This document shows, in pieces, positions 27,432 through 35,287 of a stretch of 64,000 nucleotides of DNA. This DNA is from Actinoplanes sandaracinus (GTDB taxonomy: Bacteria > Actinomycetota > Actinomycetes > Mycobacteriales > Micromonosporaceae), in assembly GCF_030009775.1 (NCBI RefSeq), contig NZ_JASCTH010000001.1, positions 124,001 to 188,000 on the forward strand, given 5' to 3'. Below the pieces are notes generated by a model. It had not been told where the DNA came from. It saw only the letters and a program-made list of their open reading frames with translations, and did not search any database. A program made the translations under genes and the position numbers. Position 1 is the stretch's first letter; each line of letters starts with the position of its first letter.

Positions 27432-27898
27432 CAGCAGTACAGGTGCTCACCCGCGTCGCGTGCCTCGCCGGCCAGAGTGACCAGTTCGGTGAGGCACGGC
27501 ACCAGGACGTCGTCCGGGGCGCCCGGCCAGCGCAACTCCTCGATCCGCGCCCAGCGTGCGGCCAGTTCCGGGATCCGGGCGTCACCGAGGCCGGCCAGAG
27601 CGTCGCGGGCGCGGTCGCCGAGCTCCTCCACCCAGGGGCCCTCGTGTGCGGTGAGCAGGTCCGGGTCCTGCTCGGCCGGCCAGATCAGGCGTCCGCCGAC
27701 CAGGCCGGCGGTCCACGGCTCGTCGAGAATGAAGCCGATCAGCTGACCGAGAGCCACGCCCGCGTCGATGCCCTTGGCCTCGACCACCCCGGTCGGCCAG
27801 CCCTCGACGGTTGCCGGCGAGTCCGCGTCGTGCCGGTCCATCAGATCGACGACGGCGGCGGCGTCCGGCGCCCGGAAGTAGTCGTGCAGCACACCCAT
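27419..27898 (-). CDS. Uncharacterised protein, 159 aa
   Basis: Soluble acidic protein beginning MGVLHDYFRAPDAAAVVDLM and ending EHLYCWTWL. It contains no signal peptide or membrane segment. The overall look, with a conserved-looking central WTAGLVGGRLIWPAEQ and an aromatic C-terminus, resembles small actinobacterial proteins of the DUF1877/YfbM kind, but I cannot confirm the family. It is co-directional with the small membrane protein gene 75 bp upstream. The stop codon lies in a short tandem repeat. Confidence 0.75.
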   Translation of the reverse strand: MGVLHDYFRAPDAAAVVDLMDRHDADSPATVEGWPTGVVEAKGIDAGVALGQLIGFILDEPWTAGLVGGRLIWPAEQDPDLLTAHEGPWVEELGDRARDALAGLGDARIPELAARWARIEELRWPGAPDDVLVPCLTELVTLAGEARDAGEHLYCWTWL

Positions 27899-27973
27899 GC
27901 GGCAGGACTCTAGTGAACCTCTTCCCGGCCCGGGAGCCCGGCGGTGCGAGGCCGCCGGGCAGCGACACGGAGT

Positions 27974-28399
27974 TCAGTCGGCGAGCCAGACGGAGAACTT
28001 GTCGCCGTACTCGGTGAAAGCGACCGCGACCACCAGCAGCCAGGCGGCGATGAAGAGGACCGCCCGGGCAATCCGGCGCCGGTCGCGCTCGCGGGCGGCG
28101 GCCGACAGGGCGAGCCCGCCGAGGATCACGCCGAGAGCCGCCGCCGGGATGATCAGCATCGCGACCACCCGGGCGGTGCCGATGATCCAGGCGAACGGGT
28201 TCGCGACCGAGTCCCAGCCGAACGGGATCGCGTCCTTGGGATCGCCGAGACGCTCCAGTCCCGGGTCGGCCAGGGCGCCCCAGTCGCCGGTGCGGACCAC
28301 GGCCAGCAGCAGCACGCCGACACTGCCGAGCAGGTACATCCCGAGCAGCGCCCACTGCGCCGCGTCCAGCAGACGGCCGCGACGGCGGGTCGTGTTCAT
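27974..28399 (-). CDS. Small membrane protein, 141 aa
   Basis: Integral membrane protein with hydrophobic segments at about 14-34, 71-96 and 108-128, a charged cytoplasmic loop (AARERDRRRIAR) and an acidic tail ending KFSVWLAD. I used the ATG at 28399; a TTG three codons earlier is possible. It lies 19 bp after the DUF72 stop on the same strand, so it may be co-transcribed with lacI-bluB-DUF72. Function unknown. Confidence 0.72.
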   Translation of the reverse strand: MNTTRRRGRLLDAAQWALLGMYLLGSVGVLLLAVVRTGDWGALADPGLERLGDPKDAIPFGWDSVANPFAWIIGTARVVAMLIIPAAALGVILGGLALSAAARERDRRRIARAVLFIAAWLLVVAVAFTEYGDKFSVWLAD

Positions 28400-28418
28400 G
28401 GACGGCAACCTATCGCAT

Positions 28419-29276
28419 CTAGAACAGCGTCGGAGGACCCTCGGCCTCCGGCAGCGAGGACGGATCCGGCGATACGGGCAGCGGCTCCAGCTCCGGCACC
28501 AGGGCCCGCACCTCGTCGTGGAAACGGCGGCACAGTGCCGGGGCGTCCGCGTTGTCCGGAGTGTGGACGAAGACGGTCGGCGAACGGCCCTCCCGCAACC
28601 ACCCGGCGACCACCGGCACCCACCGCTGCCAGCCGCCGACGGTCCGGTCGACGGCGTCGCGGCCCAGGTAACGGACGATCGGCTGATCGGTGAGGGCCAC
28701 GGTGCGCAACGGCATGCGGGGCTTCTTCATCCACGCGTCCCGCTCGGCGTCACTGGTCGGCGGCGTCCGGAAGAACTCGGTGGTGTCGAACGGCACCCAC
28801 TCCGCCCCGACGCCGGCGAGCACCTCCTCCAGCCGGTGCGGGTCGTGGAAGAACGCGGGATCGCGCACTTCCACGGCGTACCGCAGATGGCCCGGAAGGC
28901 CCCGCAGGAACCGGGAGAGAACCGGAAGGTCACCGGGTCCGAAGGACCCCGGCAACTGCACCCACAGAGCATGGGTACGGTCGCCGAGCGGCTCGATCGC
29001 CCGCAGGAACTCCGGCAGGCCGGACACGTCGGCGAGCCGATGCGAGTGGGTGATCTCGCGCGGCAGTTTGAGGACGAAGCGGAAGTCCGCCGGAGTCTGC
29101 TCCGCCCACGTGGCGACGGTCTCCCGGGACGGGGTCGCGTAGAACGTGGTGTTCCCCTCGACCGCGTTGCACCAGCCGGCATATGACCGGAGACGATCAG
29201 AGCCGGAGTGCGGCAGGAACCGGCCCTGCCACGACTTGAGGCTCCACATCGCGCACCCGACGTGCAGGCGCGTCAC
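28419..29276 (-). CDS. DUF72 family protein (YecE-like)
   Basis: TIM-barrel-like protein of 285 residues. Family signs: VGCAMWSLKSWQGRFLP at the start, YAGWCNAVEGNTTFYATPSR, FRFVLKLPREITH, WVQLPGSFGP, YAVEVRDPAFF and VFVHTPDNADAPALC. Biochemical function of DUF72 is not established. GTG start overlaps the bluB stop (GTGA), so the two are translationally coupled. The residue set EGNTTFYA and the aromatic pocket are intact, so it should be a working member. Confidence 0.88.
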   Translation of the reverse strand: MTRLHVGCAMWSLKSWQGRFLPHSGSDRLRSYAGWCNAVEGNTTFYATPSRETVATWAEQTPADFRFVLKLPREITHSHRLADVSGLPEFLRAIEPLGDRTHALWVQLPGSFGPGDLPVLSRFLRGLPGHLRYAVEVRDPAFFHDPHRLEEVLAGVGAEWVPFDTTEFFRTPPTSDAERDAWMKKPRMPLRTVALTDQPIVRYLGRDAVDRTVGGWQRWVPVVAGWLREGRSPTVFVHTPDNADAPALCRRFHDEVRALVPELEPLPVSPDPSSLPEAEGPPTLF

Positions 29277-29896
29277 TGGCCCCACCGGTCGCCGTGGATC
29301 GCGGCGCTGAGCGGGCGGCGCTGCCGCCAGCCGTGCCGTTCCAGGTCGGGCACCTCCTCCAGGTGGGTGACCGGGCCCAGGCAGAGCCAGGCGACCGGCC
29401 GGATCCCGGACGGGATGCCGAGCAGCTCGCGCAGGAACTCCTCGCGGTAGAACGACACCCAGCCGACCCCGAGCCGTTCCGCGGTCGCGGCCAGCCACAG
29501 GTTCTGGATCGCCAGACAGACCGAATAGAGGCCGGCGTCGGCGATGGCGTGCCGGCCGAGCACCGCGGGCCCGCCGCGTTCCGGGTCGTAGGTGACCACG
29601 ACCGACAGGCTCGACTCCAGCACGCCGTCGATCTTGATGCGGGCGAACCGGTCCGCGGCCTCACCGTCGAGGGTGGCGGCGAAGATCTCCCGCTCGGTGT
29701 GCACGTGCCGGTGGAAGGCCTCGCGCACCGGGTCCGAACGGACGACGACGAAGTCCCACGGCTGGGAGAGGCCGACGCTCGGGGCGGCGTGCGCGGCGGA
29801 CAGGATGCGTTCGAGGCTCTCGGGGGCCACGGGCTCCCCGGTGAACTCGCCACGGACGTCGCGGCGGCGGTGGATGACCTCGTACAGGTCGTTCAT
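29273..29896 (-). CDS. bluB: 5,6-dimethylbenzimidazole synthase BluB
   Basis: Nitroreductase-fold flavoenzyme, 207 residues. In BluB the FMN cofactor itself is cut up to make 5,6-dimethylbenzimidazole, the lower ligand of vitamin B12. The hallmark N-terminal sequence is present: IHRRRDVRGEF and AAHAAPSVGLSQPWDFVVVR; later ESSLSVVVTYDPERGG, AIQNLWLAATAERLGVGWVS and the REELLGIP-like segment (FLRELLGIPSG) also fit. ATG start overlaps the lacI stop (TGATG). No other cobalamin gene is nearby, so this is either a stand-alone supplier of the base or a close BluB-like nitroreductase. Confidence 0.82.
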   Translation of the reverse strand: MNDLYEVIHRRRDVRGEFTGEPVAPESLERILSAAHAAPSVGLSQPWDFVVVRSDPVREAFHRHVHTEREIFAATLDGEAADRFARIKIDGVLESSLSVVVTYDPERGGPAVLGRHAIADAGLYSVCLAIQNLWLAATAERLGVGWVSFYREEFLRELLGIPSGIRPVAWLCLGPVTHLEEVPDLERHGWRQRRPLSAAIHGDRWGQ

Positions 29897-30984
29897 CACC
29901 GCCGGACGGTACCAGTGGATGCGCGGGCGACCAGCGCCGGGACGAAGGTCGCCTGCTCATGCACGTGAGCCGGGTTGGTGGCCTCGTCCAGGACGAGACG
30001 CGCCGCCGTACGCCCCAACTCCTGCCGTGGCTGGCGCACCGAGGTCAGCGGGACCGCCGCGGCCGCCGCGAAGTCGATGTCGTCGAACCCGACGATCGCC
30101 AGATCGTCCGGCACCCGCAGCCCGGCGGTGACCGCGTGCTGGAGCAGGCCGAGCGCCAGCAGATCGTTGGCGCAGAACGCCGCGGTGGGCCGGCGGCGGC
30201 TCGGCAGCCCGGCCAGCCGCTCCCCCGCCGAGCGCCCCTCGTTGACGGTGAGCGCCTCGGTCGGCAGGTGGATCAGGTCCTCCTCGGGCATGCCGAACTC
30301 GGCCCACACCGCCCGCGCGCCCTGCAGCCGCTCCCGGACCTGCCCGATGCTTTCCGGCCCGCCGACGAACGCGACCCGCCGGTGACCGCGATCGATCAGA
30401 TGCTCCACCGCGATCCGCCCGCCCAGCACGTCGTCGACGGCGACCGAGCAGTGCCCGCCGGCCCGGCTGAACCGGTCGACCATGACGAACGGGACACCGC
30501 GCTGGGCGATGTCGGCGAGATGCGCCGCGTCCGGATCGACCGGGGTGATCAGGATGCCCTGGACCCGCTGCTGCAGAAGCCGGTCGAGGTGCTTGGCCTC
30601 CCGCTCGGAGCGGCCGCTGCTGTTGCAGACGAACAGCGACAGGTCGGCGTCCTCGGCGGCGGTCTCGATGCCCTCGGCGACATCGTGGAAGAACGGGTTG
30701 CCGCCGTCGAGCATCACGTAGGCCAGGGCGCGGCTGGTGCCGGCGCGCAGCTGGCGGGCCGACTCGTTGCGCACGAAGCCGAGGTCGGCCATCGCCCGCT
30801 CGACCCGCTCCCGGGTGGTGGAGCTGACCACGGCGGGCCGGTTGAGCACGTTGGAGACCGTGCCCAGCGAGACGCCCGCGGCGGCGGCGACATCCTTGAC
30901 CGAGGGGGCACGCCCGTTGCGCGGTTGCTGAGTCAACCTGGGCCTTCCTAACCGAGGCGGGGTGGGCGCCATGATGGTACGCAT
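29896..30984 (-). CDS. LacI-family transcriptional regulator
   Basis: Repressor of 362 residues. N-terminal helix-turn-helix SVKDVAAAAGVSLGTVSNVL (about 28-47) is followed by a periplasmic-binding-like sensor domain (about 85-355) with RSEREAKHLDRLLQQRVQGI, VDRFSRAGGHCSVAVDD and AIVGFDDIDFAAAAAVPLTS. The sensor should bind a sugar or sugar phosphate. A palindrome at 30990-31003, a few bases upstream of the first ATG, suggests autoregulation. It closely resembles the operator of the rhamnose operon at 15692, so this could be the rhamnose regulator acting at a distance. Start could also be the ATG at 30972. First gene of a unit with bluB and DUF72. Confidence 0.92.
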   Translation of the reverse strand: MRTIMAPTPPRLGRPRLTQQPRNGRAPSVKDVAAAAGVSLGTVSNVLNRPAVVSSTTRERVERAMADLGFVRNESARQLRAGTSRALAYVMLDGGNPFFHDVAEGIETAAEDADLSLFVCNSSGRSEREAKHLDRLLQQRVQGILITPVDPDAAHLADIAQRGVPFVMVDRFSRAGGHCSVAVDDVLGGRIAVEHLIDRGHRRVAFVGGPESIGQVRERLQGARAVWAEFGMPEEDLIHLPTEALTVNEGRSAGERLAGLPSRRRPTAAFCANDLLALGLLQHAVTAGLRVPDDLAIVGFDDIDFAAAAAVPLTSVRQPRQELGRTAARLVLDEATNPAHVHEQATFVPALVARASTGTVRR

Positions 30985-30989
30985 GACGC

Positions 30990-31003
30990 TTGAAACATTT
31001 CAA
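30990..31003. promoter_or_regulatory. LacI-type operator upstream of the lacI gene
   Basis: TTGAAACATTTCAA has perfect 6-bp arms (TTGAAA/TTTCAA) around a 2-bp centre. It shares the TGAAA-N2-TTTCA pattern with the site at 15692-15703 and lies just before the regulator gene. Confidence 0.7.
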
Positions 31004-31070
31004 TCCCACCCGGAGGCCACGTAGGTGTACCAACGTGTATACCAAGCGTGTTCATGACCGCGTCGCCGCC

Positions 31071-31129
31071 CCACACCCACACCCACACCCACACCCACAC
31101 CCACACCCACGCCGACGCCGACGCCGACG
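31071..31129. repeat. Hexanucleotide microsatellite
   Basis: CCACAC units from 31071 to 31110, then GCCGAC units to about 31129. Frames through it give HTHT or GVGV polymers with no protein character. Confidence 0.9.
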
Positions 31130-31523
31130 AGCGGATGCGTGCGGCCATCCTCTCCACCGAGTCGCGTCCCGGCCACCACCTCCCGGGCGAAGGCCATCGC
31201 CGGGCGGCTCGAGGTCTGCCGCGCTTTCACCCGGGAAGCGCTGTTCCGCCTGGTCCGGGAGGGTGTCGACGTCCAGCGTAAAGGCCGGACGATCCATGAT
31301 CACACCCTGGCCAAGATCCACGCTGCCCGCGAGACCCACGAAGAAGAACCGTCGAGCGCGGCGGCGAACCTGGCACTGGCCGGGCACGAGCGCCGAGCCG
31401 GGCGCAGTCCGGGCCGGCGCAGACCCCGAACGCGGGCGCAGACCGAGCCGGGCACGGGCGCAGACCGAGCCGGGCTGGGCTGGGCTGGGCTCAGGAAAGC
31501 GCAACGCGCGATCCGCAGGAAAC
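31130..31523. other. Gap without a credible gene
   Basis: Upstream of the regulator and downstream of the membrane-protein operon. A plus-strand frame between about 31180 and 31360 reads like a short helical, basic peptide (AIAGRLEVCRAFTREALFRL) and could be a gene remnant, but it has no start with a ribosome site and merges into low-complexity repeats (GGGCTGGGCTGGGCT near 31473). No RNA gene was recognised. Confidence 0.35.
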
Positions 31524-32837
31524 TCAGAGCAACAGCACCATCGCTATGGTCTCGGCCAGCAAGGCGACGGCCAGGGCCAGGCCTAATATCTGGGCCGGCG
31601 GGAGTGCGGCGGTGGCGGTGACTCGGCGGATGACGGGGCCGTCCAGGGCCGCGAGCACCTCAACAGCGCGCACCGAACCGCCGCGACCGGTGGCGGCCCT
31701 GGCCAGGGAACCGGAGCGGGACGGGGTCAGCCGCACCAGGTCGCCGGAGCGGAGGGAGTCGCGTGGGGCGTCGGTCCGCAAGACGACGTGGACGGTCGAC
31801 CCGCTCGCGGCGCGGACGGTGAACTCCCAGACGGCGTTGGAGCCGGCACCGGCCGGGACCCAGCGCTGGGCGGCGACCACTGCGGCGACAACGAGTAGCG
31901 GGACGAGCAGGCCGACCAGCAGCAGGCCGGTGCCCACACCGCCGGAGAGCGATCGGCCCACTATGGCGGCGATGCTGATCAGGGCCGCGGCCGAGACCGC
32001 GAGGAGGCCGGGCACGGAGCGGCTGGGCAGGGCTGCGGCGGTGATACGGACGGAGCCGGTGATCATCCCGACGCGCGGATCTGAATCTGGCGTCGAGCCC
32101 GAATCCGGCATCGAGGAATCGGCCGCACCGGACCGGTTCACCGCGGGCGGCAAGGCCTGTGGGCGCCGGCCTTGCCGCGAGTCGCCCCGCGATGAAGCGC
32201 CGTGTGACGGACCGCCGTGCGATGAGGTGCCGAACAGCGGGCTTCCATCCGATGAAGTCCTGTGCGGCGGGGTCCCTCGCGAGGTGTCTCCCTCCGGTGA
32301 AGGCCTACGCGGCGCAGTCCCCCACGACGCGCCCTCATCCGGTGGAGTTCGTCGCGACGGGTTCCCCCGCGGCGGCGTGCCATGTGGGGGCGTTCGCTGT
32401 GACACGCCGGACGGGTCACCGCGGGGTGGAGTGGAGGATGGACGGCGGCTCGGTGAAGTCGCACCCGGTGGCGTGCCGTTCACCTGCGTGGCACCGCTGC
32501 TGAAATCACGCTCGGTGCGCGAGGTTCCCGCTGAGTCCTGGCCGGCCCACGGACGGACGGCCGGATGGCCACGGAACAGTCGGTCGTCGTCATGGCCGAA
32601 CAGCGAGTCCGGCCGGACCGTCGCCTCGGCGGCGGGCCGCTCGGAAGCGGGCCGCTCGGAAGCGGGCCGCTCGGAAGCGGGCCGCTCGGAAGCAGACCCT
32701 TCAGAAGCCGGCCACTCAACGGCCGACCGCTTGGAGCCGAGCGGGTTCGGCGGGTCGAGCGGGTCCACCGGATCCGGCGGGTCGAGCGGATCGTCCTCGG
32801 GACGCGGGGTGGCCCACGAGGGCGGGTCGGCGGTCAT
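31524..32837 (-). CDS. Membrane protein with long disordered N-terminus
   Basis: Unknown protein, 437 residues. The first about 270 residues are disordered and repetitive: Asp/Pro runs (DPPDPVDPLDPPNPLG), four ERPAS units and many TPPRG- or HGTP-like segments. The folded part has two adjacent transmembrane segments (about 287-340, PGLLAVSAAALISIAAIV and LLVGLLVPLLVVAAVVAA), a small beta-rich domain (about 345-410, with VHVVLRTDAPRDSLRSGDLV) and a last transmembrane segment (LGLALAVALLAETIAMVLLL). ATG overlaps the upstream gene's stop (ATGA). Works with that gene in all likelihood; no function is known to me. Confidence 0.75.
   Translation of the reverse strand: MTADPPSWATPRPEDDPLDPPDPVDPLDPPNPLGSKRSAVEWPASEGSASERPASERPASERPASERPAAEATVRPDSLFGHDDDRLFRGHPAVRPWAGQDSAGTSRTERDFSSGATQVNGTPPGATSPSRRPSSTPPRGDPSGVSQRTPPHGTPPRGNPSRRTPPDEGASWGTAPRRPSPEGDTSRGTPPHRTSSDGSPLFGTSSHGGPSHGASSRGDSRQGRRPQALPPAVNRSGAADSSMPDSGSTPDSDPRVGMITGSVRITAAALPSRSVPGLLAVSAAALISIAAIVGRSLSGGVGTGLLLVGLLVPLLVVAAVVAAQRWVPAGAGSNAVWEFTVRAASGSTVHVVLRTDAPRDSLRSGDLVRLTPSRSGSLARAATGRGGSVRAVEVLAALDGPVIRRVTATAALPPAQILGLALAVALLAETIAMVLLL
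32632..32691. repeat. 15-bp in-frame tandem repeat, four copies
   Basis: GCGGGCCGCTCGGAA at 32632, 32647, 32662 and 32677, encoding the SERPA repeats of the overlapping membrane-protein gene. Confidence 0.88.
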
Positions 32838-33733
32838 GCGGGCGGCCGCAGATTCCGGGAGTCGCACTGGTTCTTGAACTCGTCGGCGGACAGGTGCCCG
32901 AAGTGTTCGGCACACCAGTCGAGCACGGCCTGCTTGTCCGGAAAGTCGCCGATCGCGAACGTGACCCACAGGAACTGTCCCCCGGCGGTCCGCTGCCGCT
33001 TGCCGTAGTCGGTGCTCTTCACCAGGATCACCGGGTGCTCGGCGGAGCCGTGCTCGTCTCGCAGACGCTGGTGTTCGGCGAGGATGTCGGTGGTCTGGAA
33101 GGTGTGCGTGCCGTCGGCGGCGACCTGGAACCGGTCGAAGACGCCGGGATACTTGGAGGCGATCTGGGCGGCGAGCCGGCCGTCGAACGTGACGGCCGCC
33201 AGACCCTCCGCCCGCAACGCCTCCAATTGAGCCAGCGCTTCGGCCTGCGGATCAGCGCCTTCGCTCACGGGAGGGGTCTCGGTGGGAGAGGTCTCCGCGG
33301 GAGGGGTCTCGGTGGGAGTGGCCTCGGTGGGAGTGGCCTCGGTGGGCACCGCCTTCGTCGCCACGGTCTCGGTCGCCGGGAGCTGCTGGAGCGAGCCGTT
33401 CGAGCCGTCGCCGGCGCCGGTGTCCGCGCGGTTGCCGGAGCGCAGCAGGACGACACCGCTGACGGCGCCCACCAGCAGCAGGACGGCGAGGGCCGCGACG
33501 ATCAGCGGCAGCCTGCCGTAGCCGGTGGGGCGCGGAACCGGCTGGAGCCGATCGGGCGTCGCGCCCCCGTACACCGCAGGGTCGTGGGGGTTGAAGGTGT
33601 TGGCGGCGCCGGTCATCGGAATGGTCATCGGGTCGAACGGCATGGTGGGGTCGGCCGGTGAGTCGGGCTGCCCGCCGGCGGTGAACGGCGCCGGCGGGTC
33701 CCAGGCGCCTCGCTGCGGTTCGCGGTCGGTCAT
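32834..33733 (-). CDS. Single-pass membrane protein with Thr/Pro linker, 299 aa
   Basis: Unknown protein. A Pro-rich cytoplasmic N-terminus (about 1-75), one transmembrane segment (PLIVAALAVLLLVGAVSGVVLL), a Thr/Pro/Glu linker with repeated PTEAT or PTETPP units (about 125-160) and a folded extracytoplasmic C-terminal domain (about 165-299). That domain contains LAQIASKYPGVFDRFQVAAD, VILVKSTDYGKRQRTAGGQF and two cysteines (WCAEHF, NQCDSR) that could pair. The layout resembles membrane-tethered sensors or cell-wall-spanning proteins. Coupled to the downstream membrane protein by ATGA. Confidence 0.78.
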   Translation of the reverse strand: MTDREPQRGAWDPPAPFTAGGQPDSPADPTMPFDPMTIPMTGAANTFNPHDPAVYGGATPDRLQPVPRPTGYGRLPLIVAALAVLLLVGAVSGVVLLRSGNRADTGAGDGSNGSLQQLPATETVATKAVPTEATPTEATPTETPPAETSPTETPPVSEGADPQAEALAQLEALRAEGLAAVTFDGRLAAQIASKYPGVFDRFQVAADGTHTFQTTDILAEHQRLRDEHGSAEHPVILVKSTDYGKRQRTAGGQFLWVTFAIGDFPDKQAVLDWCAEHFGHLSADEFKNQCDSRNLRPPA

Positions 33734-34346
33734 CGCCGTTCAGTCCTCGAACACCACGAATTCTTGATCTTTTCCCGAGTCACCGGACGAAGGGCGTAAC
33801 GCGATTCCACCCGGCGCTCGCATTCGATTTCCATGACGCCCCCGAGGATGATTCCGCCCTGTCCTCCCGGCCCGGACACCGCGAGCGTAACAGCGCATTT
33901 GTCTCCCGCACCAGACGCCGCTCACCACGTCGGACACCAATGGTCGAACCGTCGTCCAGCAGCGATGATCGTCAGCTAGGACCGACCGGACATCCGGTTT
34001 GCGAGGTGGACGATCACATTCCGCTCCCTGCCGGAATCCGCCCGCGGCGGCATGACCGATTCCATTCCTTCCCACCGGGATTCTCGTCCATCCGCAAGAC
34101 GGTCATGCCACCGCCGGATTCACCGAACCGGATTCCACCGCTAGGGTGAACGTTGTTTCGGCGTCCGCGACAGGTCGATCCGGCCCAGACGGTCACATCG
34201 CCGAGCCGAGCCGAACCGAGCCGCTGCAGAGCCGCCGGGTCCAGAGACATCGTGGCGGGCGCGACCCGGTCCGAGCACGTCCCCGAGGACGTCCGCCGAG
34301 AGAATGCGGTGGGCGGGCACGAAGGGCGCCGCTATGGTCGGCCGTT
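33734..34346. other. 613-bp gap without a gene
   Basis: No convincing coding frame. GC content looks lower than in the neighbours. The motif GATTCC or its complement GGAATC occurs at about 33803, 33850, 34032, 34058, 34078, 34116 and 34131, which may be chance or a binding-site cluster. It should hold the promoters for the divergent genes on both sides. Confidence 0.4.
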
Positions 34347-35264
34347 GTGAGACTGCCTGTCGCGAACAGCGTGGAGGCCTTCGGCGCCCTCGACGAGGTC
34401 GCGTTGCGGCCCGGCGCCGAGGCTCTGCTGCATGACCTGGGCGTCGACGCCGCCACCGCCGAGCGGTTCACGACCGGATCGCTTCCCGTCTACCGGGCCG
34501 GCGACCTGGTGCTGAAACTGTTCCCGCAGGTGCACGTCGACGAGCACCCGGTGGAGACCGCGGTCCTCCAGGCCGTGCACGGGCGGCTGCCGATCCCGAC
34601 GCCCCGAGTCGTGGGCTCCGGCGAGCGCGACGGCTGGGGATACGTGCTGATGAGCCGCATGCCGGGTGTGCCGCTCACCGAGGCCTGGAACGACATCCCG
34701 GCCGCCGGACGGGACCGGCTCGCCGACGATCTGGGGCAGGCCGTCGCCGCGCTGCACGCCCTGCCACCACCGGCGATCGACGACTGGTGGCCGCGGGACT
34801 GGGACGCGTTCGTCGCCGGGCAGCGGACCGGCTGCGTGGAGCGGCAGCGCGACCGCGGGCTGGCTCCGGAGTGGCTGGAGCAGATCCCGGCCGCGCTGGA
34901 CGTGGACCTGACCGACAGCCGGCGGGTACTGCTGCACACCGAGATCATGCGCGACCACCTGCTCGTGTCTCCTGAAGGCGGATGGCACTTCAGCGGGCTG
35001 ATCGACTTCGAACCGGCGATGCGGGGCGCCGCCGAGTACGAGTTCGTCGGCGTCGGCTGTTTCGTCGCCGAGGGGGACGCCCGCTTCCTCGGCCGGTTCC
35101 TGCGCGCCTACGGCCATCCGGCCGACACCGGATTTCCGCGCCGGATGATGGCGTGGTCCCTGCTGCACTACTACAGCAACCTGCCGGCCTGGATGAGACG
35201 CCTGCCCGGCCCGGCGCGGCCGACCTTCGACGACCTGGCCGACCGCTGGTTCGGCACCGCATGA
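34347..35264 (+). CDS. APH-family (aminoglycoside/choline kinase-like) phosphotransferase
   Basis: Protein-kinase-like small-molecule kinase, 305 residues. N-lobe Lys in LVLKLFPQ (K57), hinge GYVLMSRMPGVPL, and DFE-type magnesium motif GLIDFEPA (D220). The catalytic loop, HGDxxxxN in the family, reads LLHTEIMRDHLLV: the Asp is Glu199 and the Asn is His204. This marks a divergent subgroup and resistance activity should not be assumed. GTG start at 34347. Stands alone on the plus strand; no resistance or biosynthetic neighbour points to a substrate. Confidence 0.85.
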   Translation: MRLPVANSVEAFGALDEVALRPGAEALLHDLGVDAATAERFTTGSLPVYRAGDLVLKLFPQVHVDEHPVETAVLQAVHGRLPIPTPRVVGSGERDGWGYVLMSRMPGVPLTEAWNDIPAAGRDRLADDLGQAVAALHALPPPAIDDWWPRDWDAFVAGQRTGCVERQRDRGLAPEWLEQIPAALDVDLTDSRRVLLHTEIMRDHLLVSPEGGWHFSGLIDFEPAMRGAAEYEFVGVGCFVAEGDARFLGRFLRAYGHPADTGFPRRMMAWSLLHYYSNLPAWMRRLPGPARPTFDDLADRWFGTA

Positions 35265-35287
35265 CACGGGCGACGTGCCGGCGGCTC

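Noticed and set aside
31052..31230. Open frames giving HTHTHT or GVGVGV proteins
   Set aside because: They are the microsatellite read in different frames, without a ribosome site.
32138..32503. Small Arg/His/Cys-rich frames within the disordered part of the membrane-protein gene
   Set aside because: Out-of-frame readings of its repeats.
34347..35264. Aminoglycoside resistance gene
   Set aside because: The catalytic loop differs from resistance enzymes and no resistance context exists; named only as a family member.
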